From Noviherbaspirillum malthae (GTDB taxonomy: Bacteria; Pseudomonadota; Gammaproteobacteria; Burkholderiales; Burkholderiaceae_D): a stretch of 64,000 nt of DNA. The notes under the pieces were generated by a model, which did not search any database, was not told where the DNA came from, and worked only from the letters and a program-made list of their open reading frames with translations. This document shows positions 58,740 to 64,000 of the stretch, piece by piece. The position numbers and the translations under genes were made by a program. Position 1 is the stretch's first letter; every line of letters begins with the position of its first letter. The stretch covers positions 1-64,000 of the forward strand of contig NZ_JACYXF010000030.1 in NCBI RefSeq assembly GCF_015352985.1, read 5' to 3'.

Positions 58740-59666
58740 ATGAATGTTACACAGCGGCAAATGCAAGCGTTTCTTACGATTGCCCGCTTGAGTAGCTTTA
58801 CTCGAGCCGCAGAGCGCTTGCACATCACCCAGTCTGGCCTGAGCGCTATGATGCGTGACCTTGAAGAACAACTAAAATGCCGTCTCTTTGATCGGACAAC
58901 CAGGTCAGTAAGTCTTACTGCAGAAGGAACCCAACTGGTACCTGTAGCGAGCCGCATCGTTGCTGAACTGGATTCCGTCTCGGATGCGATCAACCGGACA
59001 TCAGGTCGCGCACAGCGTACCCTCATGGTGGGGGTCACGCCTATCATCGCCAACGGAGTCATGCCGGCCGCAGCCGGGACGTTCGCTCGAGCGTACCCGC
59101 AAATCAATCTTCGAATCAGGGATATGAGCCCCCAGGCAATTCAAGAAGGAGTATCGAACGGGGTGCTTGATGCCGGATTCGGTGCTTTCTTCAAGCCAAC
59201 GTCTGGCATAGAGCGGAAACCGCTGGCCGCATTCGCTTTGACTTATGTTTCGCCTATAGAAAAAGAGATTAGGGTAACTAAGCGGGACGCCAGGGTTTGC
59301 AAGGTAAAGTGGTCGGCATTACACGATAAACCGCTAATTGGCTTGCCGCCAGAAAATCCAGTGCAGGAGTTGATAGAGGAGCACTTGCGCAAGATTGGGC
59401 GAGGTGATGAAGACAGGCCTGTGTACGAAAATTTTCAAACCTTGCTGGCAATGGTGGAGGCCGGTTTTGGCGTGACGGTACTTCCATCTTTTATTACGCC
59501 GGTGTGCAAGCGCTATAGGGTGCAAACTTCAGTGCTAACGGAGCCGGTGGTATCAGTGAGCTATTACGAAATTACAAAAAAGGGCCGACTTCGTCCTGAC
59601 TCTCTTTCGACTTTAGCAGCTGCCATGTGCGCTGAATTCCGAGAGCATACAGCAACGAAGCTATGA
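58740..59666 (+). CDS. LysR-family transcriptional regulator
   Basis: 308 residues. HTH at residues 3-60 (QRQMQAFLTIARLSSFTRAA, then LHITQSGLSAMMRDLEEQLK), effector domain behind it (LMVGVTPIIANGVMPAAAGT; FGVTVLPSFITPVCKRY). It belongs to the CbbR/CysB-like group beginning MNVTQRQMQAFL. Divergent from the Bug/monooxygenase/hydrolase group (58.6 to 53.2 kb) and very likely its activator. Confidence 0.9.
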   Translation: MNVTQRQMQAFLTIARLSSFTRAAERLHITQSGLSAMMRDLEEQLKCRLFDRTTRSVSLTAEGTQLVPVASRIVAELDSVSDAINRTSGRAQRTLMVGVTPIIANGVMPAAAGTFARAYPQINLRIRDMSPQAIQEGVSNGVLDAGFGAFFKPTSGIERKPLAAFALTYVSPIEKEIRVTKRDARVCKVKWSALHDKPLIGLPPENPVQELIEEHLRKIGRGDEDRPVYENFQTLLAMVEAGFGVTVLPSFITPVCKRYRVQTSVLTEPVVSVSYYEITKKGRLRPDSLSTLAAAMCAEFREHTATKL

Positions 59667-59737
59667 CCACATACTGGTGTCTTACTCGGAATACGAATGG
59701 AGCGGCGGCAGTAGTTAGATAGAGAAGAGGGATAATG

Positions 59738-60262
59738 TTAAAAGTTGTACCCTAATCTTATTGTTGAGGCCGCGCGTGGCTCCTCTGCGTCTGAATCGTA
59801 TTGGCCTGCCTTAGCTTGGAAGCTGATAGATTGATTCAGCGAATTCAGAAGGAGAAGCCTGCGTACCGTTCGTCGGATGTCTTCATATGCGTTTTCCTTG
59901 CCCATACTCGAAACCAATTCCAGCATATTGATGAATGCTGTCGCGCCAAGTGATCCGGCGGCAGTCTCGATGCCTTGCAGGATCGCCGGCGAATATTTGA
60001 CTTCACGTCCCAAGGCAAGCAGGAACGGCACTTGGTAGGATTTCGGGTTGCTCCTCACCAGCTGCAGCAGGTCAAACATTCGGCCCTGATCGAAATGAAC
60101 CCCACAAGTCACTAGGCTGAAGTCTTTCGCCAGGAGTGTTTCGGCGTCTTGAAAGGAATGGCAAACCAATAGATTGAATTCGTCGTCCAAGACATCATGA
60201 ACAAGCGGGGTGTCTTGGGGACTGACAGCAATCAGCAGGGTGGGCTTGCCGATCTGATCCAT
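59738..60262 (-). CDS. Receiver-like protein lacking the phosphoacceptor
   Basis: 174 residues. The first 120 have the alternating beta/alpha pattern of response-regulator receivers (TLLIAVSPQDTPLVHDVLDD, then QVPFLLALGREVKYSPAILQ), but the segment that should hold the phosphorylated Asp reads SLVTCGVHFDQGRMFDLLQL, with Cys-Gly in its place. The C-terminal 50 residues are helical and unassigned. No kinase or output domain is nearby. It may be a pseudo-receiver that acts without phosphorylation. Confidence 0.6.
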   Translation of the reverse strand: MDQIGKPTLLIAVSPQDTPLVHDVLDDEFNLLVCHSFQDAETLLAKDFSLVTCGVHFDQGRMFDLLQLVRSNPKSYQVPFLLALGREVKYSPAILQGIETAAGSLGATAFINMLELVSSMGKENAYEDIRRTVRRLLLLNSLNQSISFQAKAGQYDSDAEEPRAASTIRLGYNF

Positions 60263-60572
60263 AAAGGCCCTGTGGAACAGCTATTGACAATATGCAACAT
60301 AAACGCCGGGGCTTGCTTTGTCAAAGTCTTTTACGAATTCTGGGCGGACAACGACCTATAGAGGGTCTGGTGACAGCTGGGGGCTCCTTCCATATCCGGA
60401 AAAAGCGAGGCTCGACCCTACTAAGGTGAGACTTTTCGCAAACACTTTACCATTGAAGGTTATGAAAAGGCCTTCAACAGCACGCCGAACGTTATTCGGG
60501 ATCGCTGCGAGCCGGTATTGAACGTTTTTTTATCTTGGGGCGTTTTGCTAGTGGAAAATTCAGCCTGCGTAC
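60263..60572. other. Spacer before the right tnpS copy
   Basis: 310 bp with no supportable gene. It lies upstream of the receiver-like gene and beyond the 3' end of tnpS, and could include the promoter of the former. Confidence 0.35.
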
Positions 60573-61523
60573 TCATTCTGCCGAACGATCGAGCACGAGC
60601 ATTTCGCTGATGCGATGCTTCGCGAATGGATCGCCACTGTCGACATAGCGCATGGCCGAATATACATCTTTCCAGCCAACATATTTCATCAAAGTTTTCA
60701 CGTCCCAACCATCGGTACTGGCCCGGCTAGCAAAACCGCGCCCAGTGAATGGGCGCTGTAGAGTTCAGGCGACACAACGCCCGCTTCTTTCAGGATCGAG
60801 CGCAGCAGCGGTACCAGACTGTCGATGTGCAAACCTTCTTCGCCGACATGCCACCAGCGGTCGATACTCCGAAAACCGTAGCATCACTGATCTGGGCAGC
60901 GCCCACCCATGCCAGGTAAGCTTCGACCGAGCAGACGTGGGCCAGAGCTGGCGCTTTGAACGTCGTTCCCGTGATCTGCCGATCAGTCTTAGTGACCGGG
61001 AGATAACAGGTCATACCCTTACCCGGCACAATCTCCCCATGCTCGGCTCGCAGCCGAATCAGTTCATCGCTGCGAAAGCCACGCCAGAACCCGAGCAGCA
61101 GCAGGGCTCGGGTTTGTAGATATCGGACCTCGGTTCCGCGGTCATTTTTCTTCTTCGGGGCCGCGATCGCATTTTCAAGCCAGTGATTCACCTCAGCTAA
61201 CCGCTCCAGTTGCAGCGGCTTGGCGCGTTTTTCTTGGGCCGGATGGAGTACTTGGACAGCTCTAAACCCTTTTTCACGATCGGCACTTTGGTTGGATCGG
61301 GAAAGCCTTGGTCCAAGTGCCATTGGGCGAAGGCGGCCAGACGCTGGCGCAGCGTATTGACCGACAGCGTTTCGGCATGGTCGACCAAGTAGCGGGCGAC
61401 GCTCTCCGCGGTGGCTGGCAAAAAGCCACCCCATTCGACTTCGAAGTGCCGAACTGTGCCTTGATAGGCCTTGCGGTTGTTATCACGGGTCGCGGCATTT
61501 ACGTACTGGTCGAGTGTGGACAT
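60573..61523 (-). pseudogene. tnpS: TnpS-type tyrosine recombinase, right degenerate copy
   Basis: Starts intact as MSTLDQYVNAATRDNNRKAY, then LSVNTLRQRLAAFAQWHLDQ. A frameshift near 61290 moves on to KRAKPLQLERLAEVNHWLEN, LLLLGFWRGFRSDELIRLRA, FKAPALAHVCSVEAYLAWVG. Two more frame changes lead to EGLHIDSLVPLLRSILKEAG, GWDVKTLMKYVGWKDVYSAM and the catalytic Tyr in RYVDSGDPFAKHRISEML. All parts exist but single-base indels (e.g. near 60745 and 60865) break the frame. It is the S recombinase of Tn4651-type transposons, divergent from an intact tnpT, and inverted relative to the copy at 39.9 kb. Confidence 0.8.
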
Positions 61524-61705
61524 CCTGTAGCTGGCCGAGTGGGAACTACAGATCAAAACACAAGAATTTACCCGAATACGGCGTCAATGCTGGTTAATCC
61601 GACATTATCCAATCACAGAGAATGGGCATATTTGACGCACTTATCATTGAAACTCGTAACGTAAATTTGTATCATGTAATGCGTAATTAAATATCGAGGT
61701 ATGCT
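61524..61705. promoter_or_regulatory. Putative resolution site and promoters between tnpS and tnpT
   Basis: In Tn4651-type transposons the recombination site lies between the divergent tnpS and tnpT genes, so this 182-bp gap is the expected place. At least its first half (to about 61602) is repeated in inverted orientation upstream of the left tnpS (39836-39913). The exact crossover core was not determined. Confidence 0.55.
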
Positions 61706-62740
61706 GTGGGGCGATCAGGGCTATATAAAACAGACGTAAAACAGGCGCGCGAGATTCTCCTCGCCCAAGGCAAGCATCCCTCCGTCGATGCAGTACGTAT
61801 CGCTCTCGGGAATACCGGCTCCAAAACGACCATTCACAAATACCTGCGAGAGCTTCAGGAAGAAGAGGGTATCGACCGTAAATCCTCGATCAGCGAGGTG
61901 CTGCAGGATCTGGTTGAGCGCTTGGCGGGTCAGCTTCAGGCTGAGGCCAACGAAAAGCTCGAACAAGCGACTGCAAAGCATCAGGAGCAAGCCCGCGCGC
62001 AGGCCGAGCTGATTGCTGAGTTACGTGCCGACGTGAGCGGTCTTACAGGGCGCCTTACAGAAGCCCATCAAGCTTTGGCGCAGGAGCAGGGCGCTCACGC
62101 CAGCACGCGTGAAGCCCTCGGGGATTTGACGGTAACACACCGTGCTGCCGAACAGCGCATTGTTGGCCTGGAAGAGCGGCTGTACGAGAATGAACAGCAC
62201 CGCCAGTCTTTGGAGCAAAAGCACGAACATGCACGGCAGTCGCTCGAGCATTACCGCAGCTCGGTCAGGGAGCAGCGGGAGCAGGATCAGCGGCGGCATG
62301 AACAGCAGGTTCAGCAGTTGCAGGCCGAGATGCGGCAGCTACAGCAATCTCTGGTGGTCAAGCAGGAAGAAGTAACACGGCTGAACCAGGAAGGAGTGCG
62401 TCTGGTATCGGACTTGTCTCACGCACGGAAATCCTTGCATGACGAACAAGCCAATAGCCGGCAGCTTGTACAGCGGTTGGAAGCGCTACAGGACGCGGAA
62501 CAGCGTGCGCGTGTCGTTGAAGTGCAGCTGGCGGAGAAAACCGTGCTGTCCGAGCGCTTGACCGAGCAGCTGGCCACAGCGACGGCGCAAGCGGAGGGAT
62601 TCTTCCGGCAGGTGAGGGAACTGGAATTGTCGCTGGCGACCACGCAAGCCAGGATGGAGGCACAGCAGACTTTGAATGAGGAGTTGCGCAGCTATCTCAA
62701 GCAGCAGCAGAACCGCACTGAGAAGGACGACGGCCTGTGA
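61706..62740 (+). CDS. tnpT: TnpT cointegrate-resolution protein (KfrA-like, coiled coil)
   Basis: 344 residues from a GTG start with GAGG upstream. The N-terminal KfrA-type DNA-binding domain reads KTDVKQAREILLAQGKHPSV, DAVRIALGNTGSKTTIHKYL; from residue 75 to the end there is one long charged coiled coil (for example ERLAGQLQAEANEKLEQATA, RLEALQDAEQRARVVEVQLA). This layout and the divergent tyrosine recombinase match TnpT of Tn4651/Tn4652, the accessory protein binding the resolution site. It is intact although its partner is broken. A plasmid KfrA-like protein is the alternative. Confidence 0.8.
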   Translation: MGRSGLYKTDVKQAREILLAQGKHPSVDAVRIALGNTGSKTTIHKYLRELQEEEGIDRKSSISEVLQDLVERLAGQLQAEANEKLEQATAKHQEQARAQAELIAELRADVSGLTGRLTEAHQALAQEQGAHASTREALGDLTVTHRAAEQRIVGLEERLYENEQHRQSLEQKHEHARQSLEHYRSSVREQREQDQRRHEQQVQQLQAEMRQLQQSLVVKQEEVTRLNQEGVRLVSDLSHARKSLHDEQANSRQLVQRLEALQDAEQRARVVEVQLAEKTVLSERLTEQLATATAQAEGFFRQVRELELSLATTQARMEAQQTLNEELRSYLKQQQNRTEKDDGL

Positions 62741-62848
62741 TCTCCCAAAACTGACGAAGGCCTGTGATCCATAACGGACAACAGGCCTTGCAATATGGGG
62801 TGCTTTCGTTTTTGCTGCGGTGTACGACGTTAGCGGTAGCCAGCATCC

Positions 62849-63139
62849 ATGTCCGCCTACCTTCGCAAACTGCACCAAAAGCGAGTGGACCCAGATTCCC
62901 CTGCGGCGGACCAGCTACGCGCCGCCTCGCCCCACTGGTTGCGGCACACCTTTGGCAAGGCCAGTCTGTTGGCTGGTCAGAACGTAAGCGAAGTGGCGAG
63001 TGCGCTTGGCCATGCTAGCCTTGAAACTACCATGATCTATACCGAGCAGGAGGCCTTGGACTTGATTGCAGCCGTTGAGCGAGCGCGTCCAGGGTCACTT
63101 GCTGCGGAAGGAACTCTAGAGCAAGGAGATTTTCAGTAA
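62849..63139 (+). pseudogene. C-terminal fragment of another tyrosine recombinase
   Basis: 96 residues containing SPHWLRHTFGKASLLAGQNV (H-x2-R), ALGHASLETTMIYTEQEALD (His and catalytic Tyr), the end of a XerC/XerD- or phage-type integrase. The N-terminal two thirds are absent. It differs from the TnpS copies (YVGWKDVYSAMRY type) and so is a separate recombinase relic. Confidence 0.75.
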
Positions 63140-63213
63140 TCGGGACCCAATACAGCGAACCACTTATCTATAATCTGTCATTACTATCTTTTACGGTTCA
63201 AAGGAACAAAATT

Positions 63214-64000
63214 GTGCGTAGCGCTCCTAAGTTTGGCCTCTGTATTGCGTTGGTGGCAGCCATTCTTCCAGCGGTTGGCTTGGCAGCGAACTTCGTTCCA
63301 TACTACCGTTCGTCTTTAGACGTTCTGATCGATTTGGATAGTTTTGAGCGGTCCGGATCGATTGTAACGTATCGGATTCAAAGCCCGAAGGGGCTACGAA
63401 ACAGTGATGGCAGCTGGGCATCTGCACAATTGTACGTTGTGGCAGATTGCGAAACACGTCGACGTAACGAATTTTATGCACCACAGCATCAGCTAAATGT
63501 ACCACTACATGCGATTTACCCACGTACCCGTGAAGATGTCGAAGTTCGGGTTGCGTGTAATGAGATCTCGGCGGCTCAGCTACCGGTCGATTTCAGTTAC
63601 TTTGGAATGCAACAGCAGGCCGGTTCACCAAATTCACCGGCCGCTAGTACTCCACATCAGAACGCGACTGGCGCAGTGCGCCTTTACCGCTACGCTGGTC
63701 GTATAAATCTAGATAGCGTCCAGAGACGAGGTGATCTTATAGTCTATAAGATTAAAGCCGGAAATCGGGACGCGACTGGTCAGGCGGTCTTAGAAGAACG
63801 GATCGTCTTAGCGGATTGCAGGAAGCGCTTACGCGGAGAGTTCATCGAAGTACCTGCCAGTCGACCGCCATTGTCGGACGTTTTTCTAGGTACGCCAAAC
63901 GACAGCGAGCTGAAAATTGTATGCGGGGAAGTGGAACCGCCCATAGACATTGTAATGTTGCCCGAGTCTCCACCTAGCATGGGGATACCGGATCCACAGG
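63214..64000 (+). CDS. Secreted protein with two internal repeats, runs off the right edge
   Basis: The frame begins at GTG 63214 (AAGGA 9 bases upstream; a TATAAT box at 63169-63174) and is open to the window end, at least 262 codons. A signal peptide is seen (FGLCIALVAAILPAVGLAA). Two similar modules follow: LIDLDSFERSGSIVTYRIQS with VVADCETRRR and VEVRVACNEI, and RINLDSVQRRGDLIVYKIKA with VLADCRKRLR and LKIVCGEVEP, each with a pair of cysteines that could form a disulfide. This D-S-x-x-R-x-G-x-x-x-x-Y pattern recalls small surface-adhesin-E-like periplasmic domains, but I cannot assign a function. Confidence 0.7.
   Translation, partial: MRSAPKFGLCIALVAAILPAVGLAANFVPYYRSSLDVLIDLDSFERSGSIVTYRIQSPKGLRNSDGSWASAQLYVVADCETRRRNEFYAPQHQLNVPLHAIYPRTREDVEVRVACNEISAAQLPVDFSYFGMQQQAGSPNSPAASTPHQNATGAVRLYRYAGRINLDSVQRRGDLIVYKIKAGNRDATGQAVLEERIVLADCRKRLRGEFIEVPASRPPLSDVFLGTPNDSELKIVCGEVEPPIDIVMLPESPPSMGIPDPQ

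Noticed and set aside
61706..62740. Plasmid KfrA protein as evidence for a plasmid backbone
   Set aside because: The divergent TnpS-type recombinase fits better with TnpT of Tn4651-type transposons; no other plasmid genes are seen.

Overview
The window looks like an accessory, catabolic region of a betaproteobacterium of the order Burkholderiales. The reasons are the several periplasmic receptors of the Bug (TctC) family, the Burkholderia-type porin, the IS types and the style of the aromatic-degradation genes. A genus cannot be given from the sequence alone. No rRNA, tRNA or CRISPR array was seen. By eye, two stretches are GC-richer and more uniform in codon use than the rest: the ETF genes (22.1-25.5 kb) and an aldehyde dehydrogenase (32.6-34.1 kb).

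Left part (0-9 kb): an aromatic ring-hydroxylating dioxygenase operon runs leftward (oxygenase alpha subunit, Rieske ferredoxin, ferredoxin reductase). Its last gene is cut off by the end of an IS66-type element at position 93. Divergent from it, across a conspicuous palindromic region, is an HTH-citrate-synthase fusion protein that seems to have lost the catalytic residues of citrate synthase and is probably a regulator. A LysR regulator, a TfdB/PheA-type FAD monooxygenase, a Bug receptor and a porin follow.

IS jungle (9.1-22 kb): this is a set of nested insertions. An IS630-type element is followed by a second IS630-type element truncated by an IS66-type element. That element is truncated by a second IS66-type element, which is split by an IS150-like element, which is in turn split by an IS3-family element. 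To the right, remains of an IS701-type transposase flank another IS3-family element that carries a group II intron.

Middle (22-39 kb): etfB-etfA-ETF:ubiquinone oxidoreductase; an FAD-linked oxidase divergent from a GntR/FadR-type regulator; a decayed second copy of the start of that regulator; a pyrone-dicarboxylate-hydrolase-like amidohydrolase with a complete TRAP transporter (DctP-Q-M); an aldehyde dehydrogenase; a third IS630 copy; an IS4-type transposase in an element with GTAAGCG ends and an 8-bp target repeat; and a LysR/PhyH-dioxygenase pair.

Right part (39-64 kb): a complete terephthalate dioxygenase operon (tphC-A2-A3-B-A1) with a divergent IclR-type regulator and an unassigned membrane transporter. 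After it come a nitrilase next to an ABC-transporter remnant, an ABC solute-binding protein, and a LysR-controlled group of two salicylate-hydroxylase-like monooxygenases, two Bug receptors and an alpha/beta hydrolase. This 20-kb catabolic block is bracketed by two inverted, degenerate copies of a tyrosine recombinase that I recognise as TnpS of Tn4651-type (Tn3-superfamily) transposons. The right copy still has its divergent partner tnpT and the putative resolution site between them. A secreted protein with two internal repeats runs off the right edge.

Taken together, the genes import aromatic acids and related organic anions through the outer membrane (porin), by periplasmic capture (Bug, TRAP and ABC receptors) and by an inner-membrane transporter, and hydroxylate them. 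Terephthalate would be converted to protocatechuate, but ring cleavage of protocatechuate is not encoded here. The dense nesting of mobile elements and the TnpS/TnpT relics suggest assembly by transposition.
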